A stretch of DNA of 7,512 nt from JBOHPP01 sp050731755 (GTDB taxonomy: Bacteria; Methylomirabilota; Methylomirabilia; Rokubacteriales; CSP1-6), in the NCBI GenBank assembly GCA_050731755.1, contig JBOHPP010000188.1, positions 1 to 7,512 of the forward strand. Direction: 5' to 3'. The position numbers and the translations under genes were made by a program. Below are positions 1 to 5,520 of this stretch, in pieces; positions within the stretch are counted from its first letter, which is position 1; each line of letters starts with the position of its first letter. The notes beneath the pieces were generated by a model, which was given only the letters and a program-made list of their open reading frames with translations, was not told the DNA's origin and did no database searches.

Positions 1-232
1 CTTCCACCCAGCGGCGGGCGAAGGCGGCGTCGTCCAGGTAGCCGCGGGCGGCGAGGTCGGCCACGACCTCGCCGGCGATCTCGGCCGTCGCCCAGCGTCG
101 GACCAGCCGCCGCCCCAAATCGGCCCGCGTCCAGGCGTGGCGGGAGAGCAGGTCGCCGGCGGCCAGGCGAGCGGCGCGCGAATCCAGCGGCCGGCGGGGA
201 GCGCGGCGGGGCGCGGCGACCTCGTCGTCTAT
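1..232 (-). CDS. recX: RecX, RecA regulatory protein (5' part, runs off the window)
   Basis: RecX binds the RecA filament in the cytoplasm and modulates recombination and the SOS response. About 77 codons are visible. They encode a basic, Arg- and Ala-rich helical protein: RAARLAAGDLLSRHAWTRAD, then LGRRLVRR, and later RGYLDDAAFARRWVE. This is the first three-helix repeat of RecX, with the typical 'RGYLDD..FA..WV' signature; the rest lies beyond position 1. Its place just after recA and pilT supports the call. The start is unusual. I read the frame back into pilT to about 411 and found no ATG, GTG or TTG; the first TTG inside the gene (116-118) would delete conserved sequence. The best-placed candidate is ATA at 230-232, which overlaps the pilT stop as ATAG and would give a 16-residue lead-in of normal length. 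A CTG at 185-187 is the other possibility. The family call is firm and the start is not. Confidence 0.85.
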   Translation of the reverse strand, partial: MDDEVAAPRRAPRRPLDSRAARLAAGDLLSRHAWTRADLGRRLVRRWATAEIAGEVVADLAARGYLDDAAFARRWVE

Positions 233-1392
233 TTCTTCTTGAAGAACGGGCTGGCCTGCGGCGGTCCTCCGACCGGCCCGGGAGCAGACTTTTTCTCTTC
301 CTCGTGACTCATCTCGGCCGTGGAGAAAATGCCGCGGACCTTGAGGTCGAAGTCGTCCGCGTTGGTAGCCGCCTCGCGGGCCGTCTCGTACGAAATGACG
401 CCGTCCCGGTAGAGCTTGAGCAGGCACTGGTCGAACGTCTGCATCCCGTACTGCGTGGTGCCCTGGGCGATGTAGGGCGGGATCTCCGCCGTCCGTTTGG
501 CCTCCCGGATGCAGTCCCTGATGAGCGCGGTGCCGATCATCACTTCCACGGCCGGCACTCGTCCGTCGCCGCCGATCCTGGGCACCAGCCGCTGGGAGAC
601 GACGCCCACGATCACCGCCGCCAGCTGGTCGCGGATCTGCTGCTCCTGGTGGGGCGGAAAGGTGCCGATGATGCGGTTGACGGTCTCGGTGGCGTTCAGG
701 GTGTGCAGGGTGGAGAGCACGAGGTGACCGGTCTCGGCGGCGTGCAGCGCCACCGCCATCGTCTCCGGGTCCCGCATCTCGCCCACCAGGATCACGTCGG
801 GATCCTCGCGCAGGGCGGCCCGGAGGGCGGTGGCGAAGTTCGGCGAGTCGTGGCCGATCTCCCGCTGGCTGATGACGCAGTTGATGTCCTCGTGGGAGAA
901 CTCGATCGGGTCTTCGATGGTGATGATGTGGTCGTTCCGGCTGCGGTTGATGAAGTCGATCATCGCCGCCAGCGTGGTGGACTTGCCGGAGCCGGTGATG
1001 CCGGTGACCAGAATCATGCCCCGACGCTCCATGGAGAGCTTCTCGAGGACCGGGGGCAGGCTCAGCTCGTCGAAGCGCGGCTTCTTGGAGGGAATGGCCC
1101 GCATGACGGCGCGGACCTGGCCGGTGGCCAGGAACATGTTGACCCGGAAGCGGCCGTGGTCGCGCACGGCGTAGGCGACGTCGACCTCGCGCCCGTCCCG
1201 GAGCTGGTTGAGGAACCGCTCGGGCAGCACGCGCCGGGCGCACTCTTCCATCTCGGGGCCGGTGATGACGCCGAACTCCGGACGGGGCACGAGCCGCCCG
1301 TGGACCCGGAAAATGGGCGGGGAGTTGGGCTTGAGGTGGAGGTCGGAGGCACCCTCGGTGACGGTGGCGACGAGGAGCCGATCCAGATCCAT
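229..1392 (-). CDS. pilT: PilT-family type IV pilus retraction ATPase
   Basis: A hexameric cytoplasmic secretion-type ATPase of 387 residues. PilT proteins drive pilus retraction, used in twitching motility and in uptake of DNA or phage. The N-terminal PAS-like domain covers about residues 1-100, including ASDLHL, PIFRVHG and GRFRVNMF. The catalytic core follows: Walker A GITGSGKST (131-139), Asp box ITIEDPIEF (157-165), Walker B region VILVGEMRDPET (200-211) and His box TGHLVLSTLHT (221-231). YGMQTFDQCLLKLY (315-328) is also typical of PilT. The usual AIRNLIRE motif appears as IRDCIRE (291-297), which I recall from a deltaproteobacterial-type PilT subgroup. A tail from about 360 is rich in Glu, Lys, Pro and Gly and ends FFKKK. 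The start is clear: ATG at 1390-1392 behind a GGGAGG, nine bases after the recA stop, so it is probably cotranscribed with recA. No pilin or other pilus gene is visible here. Confidence 0.95.
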   Translation of the reverse strand: MDLDRLLVATVTEGASDLHLKPNSPPIFRVHGRLVPRPEFGVITGPEMEECARRVLPERFLNQLRDGREVDVAYAVRDHGRFRVNMFLATGQVRAVMRAIPSKKPRFDELSLPPVLEKLSMERRGMILVTGITGSGKSTTLAAMIDFINRSRNDHIITIEDPIEFSHEDINCVISQREIGHDSPNFATALRAALREDPDVILVGEMRDPETMAVALHAAETGHLVLSTLHTLNATETVNRIIGTFPPHQEQQIRDQLAAVIVGVVSQRLVPRIGGDGRVPAVEVMIGTALIRDCIREAKRTAEIPPYIAQGTTQYGMQTFDQCLLKLYRDGVISYETAREAATNADDFDLKVRGIFSTAEMSHEEEKKSAPGPVGGPPQASPFFKKK

Positions 1393-1401
1393 GGTCCTCC
1401 C

Positions 1402-3492
1402 TTATTTGAGGGGCGCCGGTGCGCGGAGCCCCAGAGTCTCGCGGATCTTCGCCTCCAGGTCGGCGAGAACCGCCGCGTTTTCCTGCAGCCACTTCCGGGC
1501 GTTCTCGCGGCCCTGCCCGATCCGCTCGCTCTTGTAGGTGTACCAGGTGCCGGACTTCTCGATGACGCCCTGCTCGACGCCGGCGTCGAGGATCGTTCCC
1601 GCCTTGGAGATCCCCTCGCCGTAGATCATGTCGAACTCCGCCTCCCGGAACGGCGGCGCCAGCTTGTTCTTGACCACCTTGGCCTTCGTGCGCACCCCGA
1701 GCGACTCGGTTCCTTGCTTGAGGACCTCGATGCGGCGCACGTCGATGCGCACCGAGGCGTAGAACTTCAGCGCGCGCCCGCCTGGTTGCGTTTCGGGAGA
1801 GTTGTGCACCACCACTCCGTCCACGAGATACGTGTGATGCCCCTCGATCTCAAGGTCGAAGCGCTGCTTGTGTTGCCGCCCCGGCTTGACGTACCGGCGC
1901 ACCACCCGTGCCGGCACCGCCCGGAGACGCCGACGACTCGACCGCGTCGCGCCGACACTGTCCAGATCCGGATGCCACGTGAAGCGTCCTCGCAGGCTCG
2001 GATGAAGCTTGTAGTCCATCGAGGGATGCAGGTACGGGGCGATCAGTGCGTGGAAACGCAGCGTCTCCTCCGAGTTGAACCAGAAGCCACGACCGTCGTC
2101 ACGGGGCCTGCCCGCTCCGAGCTGCTCGAACACAGCTAGCACTCGTTGACGGGAATCCCCGGTGAGGGACGTATTGTAGAGGACGGCCTTCCCCTTACCC
2201 CAGCGAGAGTAGGACCCACCGTACGAGCCGTCGTCGCCATACCAAACCGCGAGGCCGCGAGCGTCGAGACGATCCAGGACCCTCTCAGTGGCGATACGGC
2301 ATCGGTCGGCGCCGTAATACTCGTTACACAGTTCGGAGAGGCACGGCATGGCCACCGAGTCGAAGCCGAACCCTCGGCCCGTCCGTCGGACCGAGGAAGC
2401 CAGCGGGGCCAGCATCGCGTGCTTCCACTGGAGGTAATCCTTCTGCGCCTGGCCGTGGCCGACGCGGAACATCGCGGAGTGAGTGCCCATCTTCCGGAGT
2501 GAACCGTCGCCGAAGGTGCCGCCGAGGATCAGCTGCCACTGATCGTCCGTCAGGACATAGTCCGTGACCGCCGTGAGTACCTCGCTACCTACCTGAAGGT
2601 CGCCCGCCCGCACCGGCCCGTCGGGAGTAAAGATGATGTGGTTTTCGGTCGCGGCGAAGTGGCGGCGGCCGCTGGGCCCGCCTTCGACCTCGAACTGCAG
2701 GAAGTGATCGGCGCGCCCGTTGTTGAACCAGTTGACGATGCGTCGAGGTTCGATCTTGTCCGTTGCCGGGTCCCAGGAGAGAACCTCAAGAGGTAGCCGC
2801 TGGTTCACGATCTTGCCGATCTTCATGCTGCGCCCGTCGGCCAGGGTCACGCGGGTGGTGTAATGCATGCACCCAAACATTACGCCTATCTTCTCGCGGA
2901 TCTGGTTGATGAAGATCATCACCGCGCCCGAGCGGGAGATGGCCGCGGTGAGCTTGCGCAGGGCCTGGGACATGAGCCGGGCCTGCAGCCCGGGCAGCGA
3001 GTCCCCCATGTCGCCGTCCAGCTCGGCCCGCGGCACCAGGGCGGCGACGGAGTCCACCACGATCACGTCCACGGCGTTGGAGCGGATGAGCGTCTCGGCG
3101 ATCTCCAGCGCCTGCTCGCCGGTGTCCGGCTGGGCGATGAGGAGCTCGTCGATGTTGACGCCAACCTTACGAGCGTACCCGGGGTCGAGCGCGTGCTCGG
3201 CGTCGATGAAGGCCGCGATGCCGCCCAAACGCTGGGCCTCGGCCACCACGTGCAGCGCCAGCGTCGTCTTGCCCGACGACTCCGGCCCGTAGATCTCGGT
3301 GACGCGCCCCCGGGGCAGCCCGCCGGTGCCGAGCGCGACGTCGAGGCTGAGCGCGCCGGTGGGGACGACGGCGATCTCCTCGAGCGGGGCGCCCGAGCCC
3401 AGGCGCATGACGGCGCCCTTGCCGAACTGCCGCTCGATCTGGGCGATGGCCAGCTCCAGCGCCTGCCGCCGGTCGTTCTTCACCTCTGCCAT
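1402..3492 (-). CDS. recA: RecA recombinase precursor containing an intein
   Basis: RecA forms ATP-dependent filaments on single-stranded DNA, performs strand exchange and stimulates LexA-type autocleavage. The 696-residue precursor consists of an N-extein (1-207), an intein (208-564) and a C-extein (565-696). The spliced product would be 339 residues, normal for RecA. Visible features are the N-terminal helix (ALELAIAQIERQFGKGAVMR), Walker A GPESSGKTT (69-77), Walker B VDVIVVDS (141-148), loop L1 near 157-168, NQIREKIGVMFG (196-207) before the intein, and SPETQPGGRALKFYASVR (565-582) after it. The C-terminus is short, ending APLK. The ATG at 3492 is chosen because MAEVKNDRRQALELAI matches the usual RecA beginning, GAGGAG stands six to seven bases upstream, and a further in-frame ATG at 3582 overlaps the -10 element of the apparent promoter. 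The N-extein alone cannot function because loop L2 is split, so activity depends on splicing. Confidence 0.98.
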   Translation of the reverse strand: MAEVKNDRRQALELAIAQIERQFGKGAVMRLGSGAPLEEIAVVPTGALSLDVALGTGGLPRGRVTEIYGPESSGKTTLALHVVAEAQRLGGIAAFIDAEHALDPGYARKVGVNIDELLIAQPDTGEQALEIAETLIRSNAVDVIVVDSVAALVPRAELDGDMGDSLPGLQARLMSQALRKLTAAISRSGAVMIFINQIREKIGVMFGCMHYTTRVTLADGRSMKIGKIVNQRLPLEVLSWDPATDKIEPRRIVNWFNNGRADHFLQFEVEGGPSGRRHFAATENHIIFTPDGPVRAGDLQVGSEVLTAVTDYVLTDDQWQLILGGTFGDGSLRKMGTHSAMFRVGHGQAQKDYLQWKHAMLAPLASSVRRTGRGFGFDSVAMPCLSELCNEYYGADRCRIATERVLDRLDARGLAVWYGDDGSYGGSYSRWGKGKAVLYNTSLTGDSRQRVLAVFEQLGAGRPRDDGRGFWFNSEETLRFHALIAPYLHPSMDYKLHPSLRGRFTWHPDLDSVGATRSSRRRLRAVPARVVRRYVKPGRQHKQRFDLEIEGHHTYLVDGVVVHNSPETQPGGRALKFYASVRIDVRRIEVLKQGTESLGVRTKAKVVKNKLAPPFREAEFDMIYGEGISKAGTILDAGVEQGVIEKSGTWYTYKSERIGQGRENARKWLQENAAVLADLEAKIRETLGLRAPAPLK
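1801..2871 (-). mobile_element. RecA intein with LAGLIDADG homing endonuclease
   Basis: A protein-splicing element of 357 residues, inserted between Gly207 of RecA and the Ser that continues the C-extein. Splicing residues are complete. Block A begins with Cys1 (CMHYTTRVTLADG), block B carries T75-E-N-H78, block F is RFDLEIEGHHTYLVDG (337-352), and block G is VVVHN with penultimate His356 and Asn357, followed by Ser as the +1 nucleophile. The middle third holds two dodecapeptides of a LAGLIDADG endonuclease: LILGGTFGDGSL (114-125, acidic D122) and LAVWYGDDGSY (207-217, acidic D214). From memory, opening, site and several inner phrases (VNWFNNG, the YLQWK region, SM.YKL) resemble the Mycobacterium leprae RecA intein; the M. 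tuberculosis RecA intein sits at a different, more C-terminal site with Cys at +1. The coding DNA is poorer in GC than the flanking recA. Splicing competence and endonuclease potential are inferred from intact motifs. Confidence 0.97.
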
Positions 3493-3498
3493 GGACCT

Positions 3499-3504
3499 CT
3501 CCTC
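3499..3504 (-). promoter_or_regulatory. Shine-Dalgarno site of recA
   Basis: GAGGAG on the minus strand, with six bases (AGGTCC) between it and the ATG at 3490-3492. It fixes the recA start at 3492 rather than at the in-frame ATG at 3582. It is among the best ribosome-binding sites in the window, as expected for an abundant protein. Confidence 0.75.
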
Positions 3505-3580
3505 TGCGTCAGGCGCCTTCGCCGGGGCTCCGGCGCCGACGGTCGGCTGCGCACCACGCTGACGATGAAGCGTCTCGAGC

Positions 3581-3610
3581 ATTCTAGGAGTCGGCGCCGG
3601 GGGGCGTCAA
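3581..3610 (-). promoter_or_regulatory. Sigma70-type promoter of recA-pilT-recX
   Basis: On the minus strand, TTGACG (3605-3610) is followed by an 18-base spacer and TAGAAT (3581-3586). Transcription would begin near 3574, leaving a leader of about 80 bases before the recA ATG. It is the only strong promoter-like pair I found in the gap between thpR and recA. The upstream in-frame ATG at 3580-3582 overlaps the -10 hexamer, so it cannot be in the mRNA made from this promoter. I saw no LexA operator of a type I know near it (E. coli CTGT-N8-ACAG, Bacillus GAAC-N4-GTTC, or the direct GTTC repeats of alphaproteobacteria). SOS control is therefore not shown by the sequence. Confidence 0.6.
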
Positions 3611-3631
3611 TGTCTGAGGACGAAGACGGCG

Positions 3632-3704
3632 CCGGGACCGGCGTTGGCGGACCCCCCCGGCGGGTGGCCCACCGACCGTCGAGACCCCTCACGCACGGTC
3701 CCGG
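3632..3704 (-). repeat. Inverted repeat in the thpR-recA gap
   Basis: CCGGGACCG at 3632-3640 and CGGTCCCGG at 3696-3704 are perfect nine-base inverted arms separated by 55 bases that are themselves GC-rich and partly self-complementary. The structure lies just after the thpR stop and before the recA promoter, where the end of the upstream transcript would be expected. It has no U-run, so it is not a standard intrinsic terminator; it could be a Rho-dependent end or stabilising structure, or chance in GC-rich DNA. Confidence 0.3.
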
Positions 3705-3718
3705 AGGCAGAGTCGTCG

Positions 3719-4288
3719 TTAACGGCCCAGCGCCCAGGAGTCGAGCACGCTATAGCGCGCCCCTCGAGGCGAGAGATCGCTGCGCATCAGGGCCAGGCGC
3801 TCCACGCGGAACCCGCCGAGCTCGCGCCCGGCCGCGGCGCCGAGTGCGGCGGCCAGCGTTGGACCCCGTCGCGGCTCCCGGACGCGCCCGAGCGTCACGT
3901 GAGCCGAGAACGGACGTTCCTCGCGGGCGAAGCCGAGGCGGGCCAGCGCATCCTCCACGCCCGTGGCCAGCGCCGCGAGCTCGGCCCCACCGCGGGCCAC
4001 CCCGGCCCAGATCACCCGCGGACGCCTGGGCGACGGAAACGCACCGAGCCCGCGCAGAGCGAGGTCGAAGGACGCGCCACCGGCGGCCGTGGTGGCCAGG
4101 GCGGCGGCGACCTGCTCCAGGCGGGCCGCCTCCACGCCGCCGAGGAACTTGAGGGTGAGGTGGAGGTTGTCGGGAGCGACCCAGCCGACGCCACGGGCCC
4201 CGGCCCGCAGCCGCTCGACCTCGCCGCCGAGCGCGGCGCGGAGGTCGTCGGGAAGCAGGATGGCGACGAAGGAGCGGATCGGCCCTAT
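3719..4288 (-). CDS. thpR: RNA 2',3'-cyclic phosphodiesterase (ThpR / LigT family)
   Basis: A 2H-superfamily cytoplasmic enzyme that opens 2',3'-cyclic phosphates on RNA ends to 2'-phosphates; family members were first described as 2'-5' RNA ligases. Both catalytic HxTx motifs are present: H43-L-T-L with the following KFLG, and H130-V-T-L with GRVR, numbering from the ATA start. RSFVAILLP (5-13) is the usual first strand and RPRVIWAGV (89-97) the strand between the two motifs. Length from ATA is 189 residues, typical of the family. There is no ATG, GTG or TTG at the expected N-terminus. ATA at 4286-4288 overlaps the cinA stop as ATAG and has GGAGG (4296-4300) seven bases upstream; the alternative is GTG at 4346-4348, which adds 20 poorly conserved residues and overlaps cinA by 64 bases. 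It is the last gene of the upstream unit. Its role beside cinA and recA is unknown to me. Confidence 0.9.
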   Translation of the reverse strand: MGPIRSFVAILLPDDLRAALGGEVERLRAGARGVGWVAPDNLHLTLKFLGGVEAARLEQVAAALATTAAGGASFDLALRGLGAFPSPRRPRVIWAGVARGGAELAALATGVEDALARLGFAREERPFSAHVTLGRVREPRRGPTLAAALGAAAGRELGGFRVERLALMRSDLSPRGARYSVLDSWALGR

Positions 4289-4300
4289 CGGGCTCCCTCC
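4285..4300 (-). promoter_or_regulatory. ATAG stop-start junction with Shine-Dalgarno site, cinA/thpR
   Basis: Reading the minus strand, GGAGGGAG (4293-4300) is followed by four bases and ATAG (4285-4288). TAG is the cinA stop, and ATA opens the thpR frame one base earlier. The ribosome-binding site is strong and well spaced for an ATA start, while no standard start codon lies within 50 bases upstream in that frame. Initiation at ATA by a terminating ribosome is inference. Confidence 0.45.
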
Positions 4301-5520
4301 AGGAGGCGCCGGCGGAGGAGATCGAGCGCGGCCTGTGCGGCCTGCCACTTGATGGCCGCCCGATCGCCCGGGAAGTGGAAGCGGTGGGCGGTCACCTCGG
4401 CGCCCACGGCGACGCCGACGAAGACCGTCCCCACCGGCTTGGTCGGCGTGCCGCCGTCGGGGCCGGCGATCCCGGTGATGGCCAGCGCGCAGTCGCTCCG
4501 GCTCGTCTGCCGGACGCCGGCCGCCATCGCCGCCGCGCATGGCCCGCTCACCGCGCCGTGGGCGCTCAGCACGTCCGCCGGCACGCCGAGCAGCTCCTGC
4601 TTGGCCTGGTTGGAGTACACCACCACCCCCCGCTCGAAGTAGCGGGACGATCCCGGCACGCCGGTGAGCCGGTGGCCCAGCAGGCCACCCGTGCAGGATT
4701 CGGCAACGGCAACGGTCACCTGCCGCTCGACGAGGAGACGACCCACCACGCGCTCCAGCGACTCGTCGTCGCGCCCGTAGCAGTCATCGCCGAGCCGCGC
4801 GCGGATCTTGCCCTCGGCGGCGCCCAGCGCCTCGGCGGCCGCGGTCGGGCTGGCGCCCCGCGCGCGCAGCCTCACCCACACCTCGCCGTCGGCCGACATC
4901 GTCGTCACCTCGAGCCCACCGCCGGACGCGGGGCCGAGCCAGTCGGCCAGCCGCTCCTCCACCTCGGCAACGCCGGGGCCGGCCACCCGTAGCGTGCGCG
5001 TGGCCTCCCCCCGCCCGCCGAGCCGCGCCTGGGCGTAGCCGGCGAGCTGAGCCTCGATCGCCTCGGAGACATCGCCGCGCGGCAAGACGACGAAGGCGCG
5101 ACCGCCCGCCTCGAGCATCCACGCCGGCTCGGCGTCCGGCGCCGCCCACAACACGGCCCCTTGAGGCAGGAGCGCCCGGCGGTCGTCGCGACGCGGCAGC
5201 GGACGATCGCGCCGCTGGGCCGCCGCCTCCAGCGCGGCGAGCATGCGGGCGCTGAGGACCAGCCGCACGCCGGCCAGCCGGGCCAGCGTCCGGCGCACGA
5301 CGTCCCCCGTGGAGCCGCCGGGCCCGGCCACGACGATCGTGAGCGCGACGTCCGCGGCGAGCGCCCGTTCCAGCGCTGCCTCGTCGTCCTCGATCAGGAC
5401 GCGGGCCACGGTCGACAGCCCGGCCGCGGCCAGCGCGTCGGCCACCTCCGCGAGCTGATCGCCCGCGGGCACGCCCGCCACGCCCACGCTCACAACCTGG
5501 GCGCTCGACGTCACGGCCAT
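4285..5520 (-). CDS. cinA: CinA family protein: NMN deamidase domain with a degenerate N-terminal domain
   Basis: 411 residues, the usual CinA length, in three parts. The C-terminal amidase (PncC) domain, about 252-411, hydrolyses nicotinamide mononucleotide to nicotinate mononucleotide in NAD salvage. It is intact: AESCTGG (273-279, S275), VVVYSNQAK (299-307, Y302 and K307), GAVS (322-325) and ITGIAGPDGGTPTKPVGTVF (348-367). A middle domain covers about 165-245 (VAEVEERLADWL to KIRARLGDDCYG). The N-terminal MoaB/MogA-like domain (about 9-160, COG1058, described as an ADP-ribose pyrophosphatase) is recognisable by fold pattern and by RRALLPQGAV (114-123), but its signatures are altered: GGLGPTxDD is replaced by AGPGGSTGD (65-73), the GTELLLGxxxDTN stretch is lost, and PGVPxEM reads PRGDVSEA (147-154). 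I infer that the first activity is lost or changed. ATG at 5520 lies inside pgpA with a 10-base overlap (ATGGCCGTGA). In streptococci cinA is cotranscribed with recA; here a promoter separates them. Confidence 0.92.
   Translation of the reverse strand: MAVTSSAQVVSVGVAGVPAGDQLAEVADALAAAGLSTVARVLIEDDEAALERALAADVALTIVVAGPGGSTGDVVRRTLARLAGVRLVLSARMLAALEAAAQRRDRPLPRRDDRRALLPQGAVLWAAPDAEPAWMLEAGGRAFVVLPRGDVSEAIEAQLAGYAQARLGGRGEATRTLRVAGPGVAEVEERLADWLGPASGGGLEVTTMSADGEVWVRLRARGASPTAAAEALGAAEGKIRARLGDDCYGRDDESLERVVGRLLVERQVTVAVAESCTGGLLGHRLTGVPGSSRYFERGVVVYSNQAKQELLGVPADVLSAHGAVSGPCAAAMAAGVRQTSRSDCALAITGIAGPDGGTPTKPVGTVFVGVAVGAEVTAHRFHFPGDRAAIKWQAAQAALDLLRRRLLEGAR

Noticed and set aside
304..2139. 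Long plus-strand open frame of about 611 codons
   Set aside because: It lies antisense to pilT and recA. The product is low-complexity and rich in Asp, Gly, Arg, Val and His with no motif, as expected of a mirror frame in GC-rich DNA.
1801..2871. Reading the recA insertion as an insertion sequence or frameshifting element
   Set aside because: The frame stays open through the insertion, there are no terminal repeats or target duplication, and the boundaries match intein splice junctions exactly.
3493..3582. A 30-residue N-terminal extension of RecA beginning at ATG 3582
   Set aside because: That ATG overlaps the -10 hexamer of the apparent promoter, the extension has no RecA character, and the ATG at 3492 has a good Shine-Dalgarno site and the family's usual N-terminus.
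3632..3704. Intrinsic terminator after thpR
   Set aside because: The inverted arms are real but the loop is 55 bases long and no U-run follows, so it is listed only as a low-confidence inverted repeat.
2863..4152. Plus-strand open frame of about 429 codons
   Set aside because: It runs across antisense recA, the intergenic gap and antisense thpR without respecting any boundary, and encodes Arg/Pro/Gly-rich sequence with no domain.
4349..4540. Upstream extension of thpR into cinA
   Set aside because: It mirrors the conserved cinA amidase region in another frame, and ThpR proteins are about 175-190 residues.
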